NCBI RefSeq assembly: GCF_900155615.1
Contig: NZ_FUHT01000003.1
Span: 558,001 to 622,000, forward strand
From: Massiliimalia massiliensis
GTDB lineage: Bacteria > Bacillota > Clostridia > Oscillospirales > Ruminococcaceae
DNA length: 64,000 nt
Reading direction: 5' to 3'
Shown here: one piece after another, positions 42,830 to 51,898 of the stretch
Layout: the number at the start of each line of letters is the position of its first letter
How positions within the stretch are numbered: the first letter of the stretch is position 1
Notes under the pieces: generated by a model
Database searches by the model: none
The model's input: only the letters and a program-made list of their open reading frames with translations
Told to the model about the DNA's origin: nothing
Program-made: the position numbers and the translations under genes

Positions 42830-43975
42830 TTGGAAGGACGGGAAGTATATCTGGACAACAGCGCCACGACAAAAGTCTGTAAGGCGGCGTTGGAAGCGGC
42901 TGTTTTGGGGATGGAAAAGGAATACGGAAACGCGGCCTCCCTGCACAAAAAGGGATGGGAGGCGCAGAAACTGCTGGATGCCGCAAAAAAGGGATTTGCC
43001 CGGCTTCTCGGCTGTGAGGAGCAGGAGCTTTATTTTACGTCGGGTGCAACCGAATCAAATAATCTGAGCATCCTGGGCGGAGTAGTCGGCGCAAAACGGA
43101 GAGGAAGGCGGGTTGTTACTACAACAATGGAACACGCTTCCGTTTTGGCCTGTATGGAAGAACTGGAGGCACAAGGCTATGAGGTGGTACGGATTGGGCC
43201 GAAGGAGGATGGCGGCTTTGATCCGGCTGACTTCTACAGCGCGGTGGATGAGAATACCGTCCTTGTCTCCTGCATGATGGTGAATAATGAAACCGGACTG
43301 CTGTTCCCGGTGGAGGAGATCGGGCGGGCGGTCAAGAGGAAGAACCCGCAGGTTTTGTTTCATGTTGACGCGGTACAGGGCTTTATGAAGCTGCCGCTGT
43401 CTCTGAAGCGCTCTGCGATTGACCTGCTGAGCGCCAGCGGGCACAAGATATTTGCCCCTAAGGGTATCGGACTGCTGTTTATCCGAAAAGGCGTGCGGAT
43501 AAAGCCGCTCTTTTTCGGCGGCGGACAGCAGAATGGGATCCGGGTCGGGACGGAAAATGTTCCGCTTGCCAGCGCGTTTTATGCGGCGGCAGAGGAACTG
43601 GCAAAAAACAGGAAGGAACACTATGCCCTCTATGAGATGCTCAAAAGCCGTTTGCTGGAACGCGTGGGGGAAATCCCAGAGGTTTCCGTCAACAGCAAAG
43701 ACAGCTGTGTTCCCTATATTGTGAACCTGTCGGTGGCAAAAATCCGTTCGGAGATCATGCTCCACTATCTGGAGCAGTTTGGGATCTATGTTTCCAGTGG
43801 GTCGGCCTGCTCAAAGGGGGCGAAAAGCCACGTCCTCGCAGCATTCGGCTACCCGGCTGAGCGGATCGACACTGCGCTGCGGGTGAGCTTTTCTCCGGAA
43901 ACTACAATCGATGATATCGATTATTTTGCTGAAAAGCTAAAAGAGGGCAGCACAAGCCTGATGAAAATGAAATAG
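42830..43975 (+). CDS. Cysteine desulfurase (NifS/IscS-like)
   Basis: PLP enzyme taking sulfur from Cys. The 381-residue protein has YLDNSATTKVCKAALEA near residue 7, TSGATESNNLSILG near residue 70, the PLP lysine in SASGHKIFAPKGIGLLFIRKG (near 205, split) and the catalytic Cys loop SSGSACSKGAKSHVL near residue 323. It is next to thiI, the standard clostridial pair that supplies sulfur for 4-thiouridine in tRNA. TTG 42830 is listed; CTG 42824 (six bases after AAAGGA) is an equally spaced alternative. Confidence 0.93.
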   Translation: MEGREVYLDNSATTKVCKAALEAAVLGMEKEYGNAASLHKKGWEAQKLLDAAKKGFARLLGCEEQELYFTSGATESNNLSILGGVVGAKRRGRRVVTTTMEHASVLACMEELEAQGYEVVRIGPKEDGGFDPADFYSAVDENTVLVSCMMVNNETGLLFPVEEIGRAVKRKNPQVLFHVDAVQGFMKLPLSLKRSAIDLLSASGHKIFAPKGIGLLFIRKGVRIKPLFFGGGQQNGIRVGTENVPLASAFYAAAEELAKNRKEHYALYEMLKSRLLERVGEIPEVSVNSKDSCVPYIVNLSVAKIRSEIMLHYLEQFGIYVSSGSACSKGAKSHVLAAFGYPAERIDTALRVSFSPETTIDDIDYFAEKLKEGSTSLMKMK

Positions 43976-43989
43976 AAAAGGACAGAGAT

Positions 43990-45168
43990 ATGAAGCAGGA
44001 AGTAATTATGATTAAGCTGGGAGAGATCGCCTTAAAGGGACTCAACCGGAAAACCTTTGAGGATACGCTGGTAAAAAACATCAAATGGCGTCTCCGGGGC
44101 GTCGGGAAATTTGCAGTCACCCGCGCGCAGTCGACCATGTATATCGAACCCAAAGAGGATGACATTGACTTTGACGAAGCGGCCGACCACCTGAGCAATG
44201 TGTTTGGTATTGCCGCCTTTACCAGGGCGTTGGTGACTGAAAAGAAGCTGGAGGCGATCAAGGCCGACGCGGTGGAATATATGAGAGACGTTTTGCCCTA
44301 TGCCAAAACCTTTAAGGTAACGGCAAAGCGGGCGGACAAAAGCTTTCCGCTCACCTCGCCGCAGATTCAGCAGGAGCTGGGCGGCACGCTGCTGGACGCC
44401 TACCCGCATCTCAAGGTGGATGTCCACAATCCTGAGGTAACCGTGACGATTGAAATTCGGGATTTCGGCGCTTATATTCACGGCAAACAAATCCCCGGGG
44501 CCGGCGGTATGCCTGTCGGCTCGTCCGGAAAAGCAATGGTGCTGATCTCCGGCGGAATCGACAGTCCTGTAGCGGCCTATATGATGGCAAAGCGGGGGTT
44601 AATCCTTCATGCCGTCCACTTTGTCAGTCCGCCCTATACCAGCGACCGCGCACGTCAGAAGGTGGAAGACCTCTGCGAAATTGTCAGCCGGTACGCAGGG
44701 AGGATTTATTTCCACTGTGTTCCATTTACCAAAATTCAGGAAGCGATCAAGACCCATTGCCCGGAAGAGTTCTTCACGATTATTATGCGCCGCCTGATGA
44801 TGGAAATCGCAATCCGAATCAGCGAAGAAAATGACCTGAAAGCACTGATTACTGGAGAAAGCCTCGCGCAGGTCGCCAGCCAGACAATCGGTGCGATTGC
44901 TGCGACGGACGACGTCTGCACAATGCCGGTTTTCCGCCCCTTGATCGGGATGGATAAAAATGAAATTATCGAAATTGCTCGGAAGATCGGGACGTTTGAA
45001 ACGTCAATTCTCCCGTTTGAAGATTGCTGCACCGTCTTTACCCCGAAGCATCCAAAAACCCGCCCTGCTGTCGAGCAGGTGCGTGCTGCGCAGGCTGCCT
45101 TTGATTTTGCGCCGCTGGTAGAGGAGGCGGTTCGGGAGACAGAGGTCAAGACCATTGCCGCATTATAA
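43990..45168 (+). CDS. thiI: tRNA 4-thiouridine synthase ThiI
   Basis: Activates U8 of tRNA with ATP and transfers sulfur. The 392-residue protein has an N-terminal ferredoxin-like/THUMP region (LGEIALKGLNRKTFEDTL; EIRDFGAYIHGKQIPGAGGMPVG, split) and a PP-loop SGGIDSPVAAYMMAKRG near residue 184. A C-terminal rhodanese domain is absent, as in Gram-positives where a dedicated desulfurase gives sulfur directly; the gene before it encodes one. Site AAGGACAGAG precedes ATG 43990. Confidence 0.95.
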   Translation: MKQEVIMIKLGEIALKGLNRKTFEDTLVKNIKWRLRGVGKFAVTRAQSTMYIEPKEDDIDFDEAADHLSNVFGIAAFTRALVTEKKLEAIKADAVEYMRDVLPYAKTFKVTAKRADKSFPLTSPQIQQELGGTLLDAYPHLKVDVHNPEVTVTIEIRDFGAYIHGKQIPGAGGMPVGSSGKAMVLISGGIDSPVAAYMMAKRGLILHAVHFVSPPYTSDRARQKVEDLCEIVSRYAGRIYFHCVPFTKIQEAIKTHCPEEFFTIIMRRLMMEIAIRISEENDLKALITGESLAQVASQTIGAIAATDDVCTMPVFRPLIGMDKNEIIEIARKIGTFETSILPFEDCCTVFTPKHPKTRPAVEQVRAAQAAFDFAPLVEEAVRETEVKTIAAL

Positions 45169-45195
45169 TTATAGAAAAAGGAAGCTGATTTTGCT

Positions 45196-46464
45196 ATGAA
45201 CGCTGAGATTATTTCAGTCGGAACGGAGATTGTTCTGGGAGATATCCTCAACACCCATTCCCAGTTCCTTTCCCAGGAGTTGGCTGGGATGGGGATCAAT
45301 GTATTTTACCATACCGCGGTTGGAGACAACGACAGGCGGTTTACGGCGATCCTGCAGACCGCCCTGGAACGGAGCGACATTGTTTTCCTGACTGGCGGGC
45401 TCGGCCCGACGACGGATGATATCACCAAGGAAACCGCCTGCGAGCTGATGGGGGTTTCCTGCCGCTACAATGAAGAAATTGGAGCTCGGCTGGAGGCGTT
45501 TTTTGCCCGTTCCGGCAGAGTGATGAGCGAAAATAATAAGAAACAGGCAATGGTGCCTGAGCATGCTGTCATTTTACAGAACGATTGGGGAACCGCGCCT
45601 GGATTTATCATTGAAAAGGATCACCGCACCGTCGTTCTGCTGCCTGGCCCGCCCAGGGAACTGCAGCCGATGTTTACCCACAGGGTGAAGCCGTATCTGG
45701 AGCAGCGAACGAACGGGATTATCTTTTCAAAGAACGTCCGGGTTTTTGGAATCGGGGAGTCCTCGCTGGAGGAGAAGATTGTCGACCTGGTCACATCAGG
45801 CAATCCAACGGTTGCGCTTTATGCAAAAACTGGGGAGGTGCTCATCCGGGTAACGGCAAAAGCGCCGTCGCAGCAGGCGGCTGAGGAGCTGGTGGACGGT
45901 ATGATTCTCCAGCTCAGGGAACGGCTTGGAAATACCATATACGGGATTGATATCGGCGGGCTGCACGAAGCGCTCGTCCATAGTCTCCAGCAGCATGGTG
46001 AGACCGTGGCTACGGCTGAAAGCTGTACCGGTGGTATGATCGCTGCTCAAATCACTGAGGTGCCGGGTTCTTCTGAGGTGTTTGAGATGGGCGCAGTCAC
46101 CTATGCAAACCGCATTAAGGAACAGCTCCTGGGCGTGTCCCGCGAAACACTGGAAACGGTGGGCGCGGTTAGCCGGGAATGCGCGGTACAGATGGCGAAG
46201 GGGCTGGCGGAGAAAAGCGGCGCGGATTATAATGTCGCGGTGACCGGAATCGCGGGCCCGGGCGGCGGAAGTAAAGAAAAACCGGTCGGAACCGTTTATA
46301 TCGCGGTGGAGCATCATGGGAGGGTATGGTGCGAGCACTATTATTTTGCGCGGCATCGCAATGAGCGGGATTACATCCGAACCCAAACCTGCCTGAACGC
46401 GATGAATATGGTGCGCCTGACCATAGAAGATCCAACGGCCTATGAGGTACATTATGAAAGCTAA
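45196..46464 (+). CDS. cinA: CinA-family protein (nicotinamide-nucleotide amidase domain)
   Basis: A 422-residue protein. Residues 1-170 form the MoaB/MogA-like COG1058 domain (ISVGTEIVLGDILNTHSQFL, FLTGGLGPTTDDITKETACE, LLPGPPRELQPMF). Residues 255-410 are the PncC-like deamidase domain (ATAESCTGGMIAAQITEVPGSS, split, and VTGIAGPGGGSKEKPVGTVY). The pair of domains recycles damaged pyridine nucleotides (ADP-ribose pyrophosphatase plus NMN deamidase). Overlaps the sortase gene by 11 bases. Confidence 0.94.
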   Translation: MNAEIISVGTEIVLGDILNTHSQFLSQELAGMGINVFYHTAVGDNDRRFTAILQTALERSDIVFLTGGLGPTTDDITKETACELMGVSCRYNEEIGARLEAFFARSGRVMSENNKKQAMVPEHAVILQNDWGTAPGFIIEKDHRTVVLLPGPPRELQPMFTHRVKPYLEQRTNGIIFSKNVRVFGIGESSLEEKIVDLVTSGNPTVALYAKTGEVLIRVTAKAPSQQAAEELVDGMILQLRERLGNTIYGIDIGGLHEALVHSLQQHGETVATAESCTGGMIAAQITEVPGSSEVFEMGAVTYANRIKEQLLGVSRETLETVGAVSRECAVQMAKGLAEKSGADYNVAVTGIAGPGGGSKEKPVGTVYIAVEHHGRVWCEHYYFARHRNERDYIRTQTCLNAMNMVRLTIEDPTAYEVHYES

Positions 46465-47341
46465 GACAAGGCCGCGCGGGAAGAAAAGATACACAGTCTT
46501 GATTGTAATCTTTTCAGCCATCTTTGTCGTTTCGCTGGGGCTGCTGGGATACCAGCTTTATGATTATTTCAGCGCGAACCAGTTTTTGGGACAGATCAAT
46601 GAGCTGAAGGAGCAAAAGCCTACAGATGACGACCTGTCAAAGCTGCCGGACGGCGCGACCGATGAGTTTGCCGTTCTGCATGCAAAGTACCCGGATTTTC
46701 TTGGCTGGATATCCATTGACGGAACAAAAATTGATTATCCGGTTGTCCAGGGAAAGGATAACGATTATTATCTGCGCAGGAATATGGACGGCGAATACCA
46801 CCGTCTCGGAACCGTATTTGCCGATTACCGATGCCAGTTCGGAAAAGACTTGTTTTCTGACAATTCTGTCATTTACGGGCACAGCGCGTTTGACGGCTCC
46901 TATTTTCGGGATCTGTTAAAGTACAAAAGCCTTGATTATTATAAAGAGCATCCGGTCATCCATTTTGACACCCTCTACGGCAAGCAGGATTTTGTGATTA
47001 TCGGAATGTTTATGGCGGGAATTTATCCATCCCAGGGGGAACTGTTTGAATACCACAATTTCGTGGAGGCGGCGGATGAGGCGGCCTTTGATGGTTTTAT
47101 CAGCGAGGTGGAGCGCAGAAGCTATATCCGCTCTGCGATTCCTGTGGAATATGGAGACAAGCTGATCACCCTGTCCACCTGCGATTATGAATTTGACGAC
47201 TCCCGTTTTGTAGTAGTCGGAAAGCTCCTGCAGGAGGGGGAGGATGGGAAGGAACTGGCGCAGAGCGCTCAGACCCATCCGGGCCGGTTTATGCCGGACG
47301 CGTGGTATGAAGCAAAAGGAAAGAAAAACCCGAATCAGTAA
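46454..47341 (+). CDS. srtB: Class B sortase
   Basis: A 295-residue transpeptidase anchored by an N-terminal segment (VLIVIFSAIFVVSLGLLGY, near residues 17-36). Catalytic residues are visible: His in VIYGHSAFDGSYFRDL (near 141), Cys in LITLSTCDYEF (near 240) and Arg in DSRFVVVGKL (near 248). DFLGWISIDGTKIDYPVVQG is the class B pattern. ATG 46454 follows GAGGT in the cinA end. No NPQTN-like cell-wall substrate gene is adjacent, so its target is elsewhere. Confidence 0.93.
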   Translation: MKAKTRPRGKKRYTVLIVIFSAIFVVSLGLLGYQLYDYFSANQFLGQINELKEQKPTDDDLSKLPDGATDEFAVLHAKYPDFLGWISIDGTKIDYPVVQGKDNDYYLRRNMDGEYHRLGTVFADYRCQFGKDLFSDNSVIYGHSAFDGSYFRDLLKYKSLDYYKEHPVIHFDTLYGKQDFVIIGMFMAGIYPSQGELFEYHNFVEAADEAAFDGFISEVERRSYIRSAIPVEYGDKLITLSTCDYEFDDSRFVVVGKLLQEGEDGKELAQSAQTHPGRFMPDAWYEAKGKKNPNQ

Positions 47342-47383
47342 GATATACGGTAACTACCGGATTGAATAAAAAGGAGAATGCTT

Positions 47384-48436
47384 ATGACTACAGTTACAAA
47401 CAGGCCCTTTGGTCTCACCAGCGATGGGCGGCAGGCAACCCTGTTCACCTTGAAAAATGGGAATACCGAGGTGGATATTTCTAATTATGGCGCAACATTG
47501 GTCGCCATCCGCACTACTGACAAAAACGGACAGATTTACGACGTCCTGCTTGGAAAGGACAACGCTGCGGCTTATCAGCAGGGCGGCGCCTATCTCGGCG
47601 CTCTGATCGGCAGAAACGGAAACCGGATTAAAAATGGTAAATTCGAAATCGGCCGGAAGGAATACCAGATGGCTCAGAACGAAGGCGCCAACAACCTCCA
47701 CAGCGGCCCGGATGGATTTGATACGAGAATCTGGAATGTGGCGGTAGCGGAAAAGGAGCATGGGCAGTGCCTGGAATGCAGCCTTTACAGCCCGGACGGT
47801 GACGAGGGCTTTCCGGGAAATCTTCAGGTCTGTGTCCGCTACTCCCTGAGCGGGAACAACGAGCTGATCCTGGAATACTTTGCAAAAACAGACGCGGATA
47901 CTGTTGTCAATATGACAAACCACGCTTATTTTAACCTCAACGGGGATGCAAGCGGGTCTATTGAAAACCATCAGATGACTATTTTCAGCGATTTTTATAC
48001 TCCGGTGGACGATGACTGCTGCCCAACCGGCGAAGTGTTCAGCGTAAAGGGAACGCCGTTTGACTTTACCGAGCCGCACGCAATCGGCGAGCGAATTAAC
48101 AATGTCCCGGATTTTGCCATCACCAAGGGATACGACCACAACTTTATCCTGCGAACGAAAGAACGTCAGATGACCCATGCGGTACAGGTGGCCGGGGACC
48201 AGACCGGGATTGTCATGGATGTCTATACCAACCAGCAGTGCGTCCAGTTTTATGCAGGAAACCAGATTCAGGAGGAAGCGGGGAAAAACGGAATCGTTTA
48301 TCATTACCGCGGCGGCTTCTGCCTGGAAACACAGTGCTGCCCGAACGCCATGGTACAGCAGCATTTGGGAGCTCCGATTCTGCATGCCGGGGATGTATAT
48401 AATTACACCACGATCTTTAAATTCTCAGCAAAATAG
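47384..48436 (+). CDS. galM: Aldose 1-epimerase (galactose mutarotase)
   Basis: Interconverts alpha and beta anomers of aldoses. The 350-residue protein has ISNYGATLVAIRTTDKNGQ near residue 28, LGALIGRNGNRI near residue 70, NNLHSGPDGFDTRIW near 105 (catalytic His), MTNHAYFNLNGDASGSI near 175 (second His) and the Glu in RGGFCLETQCCPNAM near 310. ATG 47384 follows AAGGAGA at six bases; ATG 47378 touches the site. Confidence 0.95.
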   Translation: MTTVTNRPFGLTSDGRQATLFTLKNGNTEVDISNYGATLVAIRTTDKNGQIYDVLLGKDNAAAYQQGGAYLGALIGRNGNRIKNGKFEIGRKEYQMAQNEGANNLHSGPDGFDTRIWNVAVAEKEHGQCLECSLYSPDGDEGFPGNLQVCVRYSLSGNNELILEYFAKTDADTVVNMTNHAYFNLNGDASGSIENHQMTIFSDFYTPVDDDCCPTGEVFSVKGTPFDFTEPHAIGERINNVPDFAITKGYDHNFILRTKERQMTHAVQVAGDQTGIVMDVYTNQQCVQFYAGNQIQEEAGKNGIVYHYRGGFCLETQCCPNAMVQQHLGAPILHAGDVYNYTTIFKFSAK

Positions 48437-48510
48437 TTAAAAATGAATGAATTATGAATAGGCAAAGCAAAAGAAACACAATATTTTCACATTCATTTCG
48501 AAAAAATATG

Positions 48511-48539
48511 TGGCAAACATGAATGAAATGTGTTATATT
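48511..48539 (+). promoter_or_regulatory. Promoter of the Gld-like ABC operon
   Basis: Extended -10 TGTTATATT (TATATT at 48534-48539); the -35 TGGCAA (48511-48516, 17-base spacer) is weak. Confidence 0.5.
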
Positions 48540-48573
48540 AATAATTGTTGTTTTGTCTGTTTATGACCAGAAG

Positions 48574-48616
48574 AGCAGACGCCAAAACAAAGGAGGCGTC
48601 TGTTTTCCTGTCTGCT
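48574..48616 (+). promoter_or_regulatory. Attenuator-like leader of the Gld-like ABC operon
   Basis: CAGACGCC (48576-48583) pairs with GGCGTCTG (48595-48602) and is followed by TTTT, a terminator. AGCAGAC (48574-48580) can instead pair with GTCTGCT (48610-48616), which would break the terminator stem. A second small hairpin (GGGGAGTTTT/AAAACCCC) follows at 48624-48642. Regulation by termination is inferred. Confidence 0.45.
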
Positions 48617-48681
48617 AGATTGGGGAGTTTTAAAAACCCCTGAGGATGGACATAAAATTATCGATATTGGAGGGAGAACTG

Positions 48682-49719
48682 ATGATCGAGATAAAAAACC
48701 TGACCAAGCGTTACGGTAACAAACTGGCTGTTGATGATGTTTCGTTTACGGTAAACAAGGGTGAGATTTTAGGTTTTTTAGGCCCGAACGGCGCTGGAAA
48801 ATCCACGACGATGAATATTCTGACCGGATATCTTTCCGCAACTGAGGGACAAGCCATCATCGATGGGTTTGACATTTTGGAAAACCCGACGGAAGCAAAG
48901 AAAAAAATAGGTTATCTGCCGGAGCAGCCGCCGCTGTATGTTGACATGACGGTGGACGAGTATCTGGACTTTATGTATGACCTGAAAAAGGTGAGGGTGG
49001 GCGCCAGCAAGAAAACGCATATCAGCGAAATCTGCGAGCTGGTAAAGATTTCCCATGTCCGCAAGCGGATGATCCGGAACCTGTCAAAGGGGTATAAACA
49101 GCGTGTCGGGATTGCGCAGGCGCTGCTTGGAAATCCGGAGGTTCTGATTCTGGACGAACCGACAGTAGGTCTTGACCCCAAACAGATTATCGAAATCAGA
49201 ACGCTGATTAAATCGTTGAGCGAAAGCCATACCGTTATCCTTTCATCCCATATCCTGCCGGAAATCCAGGCGGTATGTGACAGGGTAATCGTAATCAGCC
49301 AGGGCAGGCTGGTTGCGGACGATACGGAGACGAATCTTTCGAACAAGCTTTCCGATGATGTACGGTATACCATCCGGATCGACGGCCCGGAAAAAGAAGT
49401 GCTTTCCATGCTGCGTTCGATCCCGGCCATGACCGAAGTCCAGGCGTTGGGCAAGCGTGAAAAGGGAGTATACGAATATATTATTGAGGCGGAAAAGGGC
49501 TTTGACATCCGCCGCGAGGTGTTTAAACGCCTTTCCAGCCGCAACTGGCCGATTATGAGCCTGAAGAGCAGCGAGCTGACCCTGGAAGATATCTTCCTCC
49601 AGCTCACAGAAGGGCGGACGGATATTAATATGATGCCTGCTGCTGAGAAAGAGCCGGAAGAAAAGGCAGAGCCGGCGGCAGAGGCAGAAGAACAAGAAGA
49701 TGGGGGTGACGAAGAATGA
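48682..49719 (+). CDS. ABC transporter ATP-binding protein, GldA-like
   Basis: A 345-residue ATPase: Walker A GPNGAGKSTTMNILTGYL near residue 33, Q-loop YLPEQPPLYVDMTVDEYLDF, signature NLSKGYKQRVGIAQALLG, Walker B VLILDEPTVGLDPKQI, switch SSHILPEI. Residues 230-310 form an extra C-terminal domain and 320-345 an acidic Glu/Ala tail. Three following genes (permease, auxiliary, DUF4340) match the gldA-gldF-gldG type exporter of Bacteroidetes; in Clostridia its cargo is not known. ATG 48682 follows GGAGGGAG. Confidence 0.93.
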   Translation: MIEIKNLTKRYGNKLAVDDVSFTVNKGEILGFLGPNGAGKSTTMNILTGYLSATEGQAIIDGFDILENPTEAKKKIGYLPEQPPLYVDMTVDEYLDFMYDLKKVRVGASKKTHISEICELVKISHVRKRMIRNLSKGYKQRVGIAQALLGNPEVLILDEPTVGLDPKQIIEIRTLIKSLSESHTVILSSHILPEIQAVCDRVIVISQGRLVADDTETNLSNKLSDDVRYTIRIDGPEKEVLSMLRSIPAMTEVQALGKREKGVYEYIIEAEKGFDIRREVFKRLSSRNWPIMSLKSSELTLEDIFLQLTEGRTDINMMPAAEKEPEEKAEPAAEAEEQEDGGDEE

Positions 49720-50417
49720 GCGCAATTTTAAGACGTGAGTTTGCAACTTATTTCCGGGCACCTTTGGGGTATATTTATCTGGCAATCTTCTACTTCTTTG
49801 GCGGGCAGTTCTTCTCCGCGGTGCTGTACAGCATGACAAACAGCATCGGTACAGTTTTTTCCAGTATGTTTACTGTTTTAATGTTTACCATACCGCTTTT
49901 AACCATGCGGCTTATGAGTGAGGATAAGCGTTTGAAAACTGACCAGGCACTATTGACTGCTCCGGTTTCTTTAAACGGCATTGTCTGGGGGAAATTCCTG
50001 GCGGCGTTCGCGCTGTTCGGGATTGGGATTGCCATTACGATCCTGTACTTCCTGATCCTTTCCTCTATGGCGACTCCGCAGTGGAATATCTTTTTAGGCA
50101 ACCTTTTGGGAATTATTCTCTTGGGTGGCTCTCTGATTTCCATCGGAATGTTTATCTCGTCCCTGACAGAAAGCCAGATGATCGCTGCAATCGGCGGTTT
50201 TGCGGCAATGTTCTTTGTATTCATGATTGATTCGATTGCTTCCATCATGCCGGTTGCATGGCTGGGCGCTATTTTTGAACAGCTGTCATTCCTGACCCGG
50301 TATAATGATTTTACATCGGGAATTTTGGATTTTTCCAATATTTTGTTTTTCCTCAGTGTAGTTGTAGTTTTCAACTTCCTGACGGTCCGTATTTTGGAAA
50401 GAAAACGCTGGAGCTAA
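49716..50417 (+). CDS. ABC-2 type permease, GldF-like
   Basis: A 233-residue membrane protein with six segments. REFATYFRAPLGYIYLAIFY at the start (amphipathic coupling helix plus first segment) and LTMRLMSEDKRLKTDQALLTAPVSLNGIV (split, near 60-90) match the ABC2 family. The ATG overlaps the ATPase stop (ATGA), so both are translated together. Confidence 0.93.
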   Translation: MSAILRREFATYFRAPLGYIYLAIFYFFGGQFFSAVLYSMTNSIGTVFSSMFTVLMFTIPLLTMRLMSEDKRLKTDQALLTAPVSLNGIVWGKFLAAFALFGIGIAITILYFLILSSMATPQWNIFLGNLLGIILLGGSLISIGMFISSLTESQMIAAIGGFAAMFFVFMIDSIASIMPVAWLGAIFEQLSFLTRYNDFTSGILDFSNILFFLSVVVVFNFLTVRILERKRWS

Positions 50418-50431
50418 GGAGTTGAAGTGTG

Positions 50432-51895
50432 ATGAAGAAATTAAATATTTTGAAAAGTCGCCGCTTTAAACATGGCTCTATGGCGACCATCCTGACGGTT
50501 GGATTCATTGTAGTGGTAGTGGTAATCAACATCATTGCAAGCCTTCTGTTAAACCGTTTTCCGGTGAATATTGACCTGACAGAGGATAATATTTACCAGC
50601 TGACAGATGAATCAGTCGATTATGTAAAAAAGCTTGACTCAGATGTAAATATTTATGTCTGCGTTTCAGAATCTGATTTTGTAAACGCTGCTTCCAGCTC
50701 TGTTTATTACAAGCAGGCTTATGAAATCATCAATAACTATGCAAAACAGAATTCTCACATCAAGGTACAGTTTGTTGACCTGCTGGAGGAACCGGAATTT
50801 GCACAGAAGTTTTCTTCCTATGACGTGCAGCAGTCCAGCATTGTGGTGGAAAGTGACAAGCGTGTAAAGGTCACTACGATTACCGATCTGTTTGACCAGC
50901 AGCAGAACAGCTCCACCGGGACGACCACTATTTCATCTAAGGCAGAACAGGTGATGACCTCCGCAATCATGTATGTTACGGACAATGAAGTCATGCAGGC
51001 CTCGATCCTGACCGGCCATTCTGAGACAGACGTTGCCGGCTTTACCTCTCTGCTGACCTCCAACAACTATGAAGTCGCTCAGCAGAATATCACTACTGAA
51101 GAGCTGAATCAGGACGCCTCCCTGCTGGTGATCTATGCGCCGACAACGGATTACAGCGAAGCGGAGCTGAAGAAGCTGGACGCATTCCTGGATAACGATG
51201 GGAAGTTTGGGAAATCGTTAGTTTATATTGCTTCTTACGAGCAGCCGGAGCTGCCGAACCTTGAAGCCTTCCTGGGCGAATGGGGCATCGAAATCGGCGA
51301 GGGCCTTGTTTATGAAACCAATACCAGCAACGTTTACGGGCAGAATTTCATGATGGGCCTGGAATATACCAAGGAAGATTATGTGACTGATCTGAGACAG
51401 CCTGACCTGCCGTTTATCGGTGCATATAACCGTCCGCTGAGCCTGAAATGGGAAGAATCCAGCAATCGTACTGCTTCTGTTCTGCTTTCCGCTCCGGCAA
51501 CCTCTATCCTTGTGCCTTATGAGCCGGGTGAGGACTTTGACCCGAACGCACAGGAACAATCCTCTTATGCAGTAGCTGCTGTGGGAACACGCACCCGCTA
51601 TGAGGGAACCGATGCGATTACGTCCAATGTGCTGGTATTCGGCGGCCAGACAATGTTTGACTCGAGCTTTACCTCTTCTGCGAATTACAATAATAACGAA
51701 TATACAGTAAACCTGGTGAACAAGCTGGTCGGAAAAGAAGATACGCTGAATATCGTGTCGGTCAGCTTTGATGAGGAATCTCTGACCATAACACAGTCCC
51801 AGTTTACGACAATCAGCGTGCTGTTCATGTTTGTACTGCCGGTGATTTGCGTCATTGTCGGCATTGTGATCTTTGTGCTCAGGAGGAATAAATAA
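50432..51895 (+). CDS. GldG-family ABC transporter auxiliary protein
   Basis: A 487-residue protein. One N-terminal membrane segment (near residues 22-45) and one C-terminal segment (FMFVLPVICVIVGIVIFVL, near 463-482) enclose a large extracytoplasmic PF09822-type domain with NIDLTEDNIYQLTDESVDYVKKL near residue 45 (split) and ILTGHSETDVAGF near 195. It resembles the IFT52-like part of GldG. GTG 50429 and ATG 50432 are adjacent; AAGGAG lies at 50416-50421. Confidence 0.9.
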   Translation: MKKLNILKSRRFKHGSMATILTVGFIVVVVVINIIASLLLNRFPVNIDLTEDNIYQLTDESVDYVKKLDSDVNIYVCVSESDFVNAASSSVYYKQAYEIINNYAKQNSHIKVQFVDLLEEPEFAQKFSSYDVQQSSIVVESDKRVKVTTITDLFDQQQNSSTGTTTISSKAEQVMTSAIMYVTDNEVMQASILTGHSETDVAGFTSLLTSNNYEVAQQNITTEELNQDASLLVIYAPTTDYSEAELKKLDAFLDNDGKFGKSLVYIASYEQPELPNLEAFLGEWGIEIGEGLVYETNTSNVYGQNFMMGLEYTKEDYVTDLRQPDLPFIGAYNRPLSLKWEESSNRTASVLLSAPATSILVPYEPGEDFDPNAQEQSSYAVAAVGTRTRYEGTDAITSNVLVFGGQTMFDSSFTSSANYNNNEYTVNLVNKLVGKEDTLNIVSVSFDEESLTITQSQFTTISVLFMFVLPVICVIVGIVIFVLRRNK

Positions 51896-51898
51896 CCT

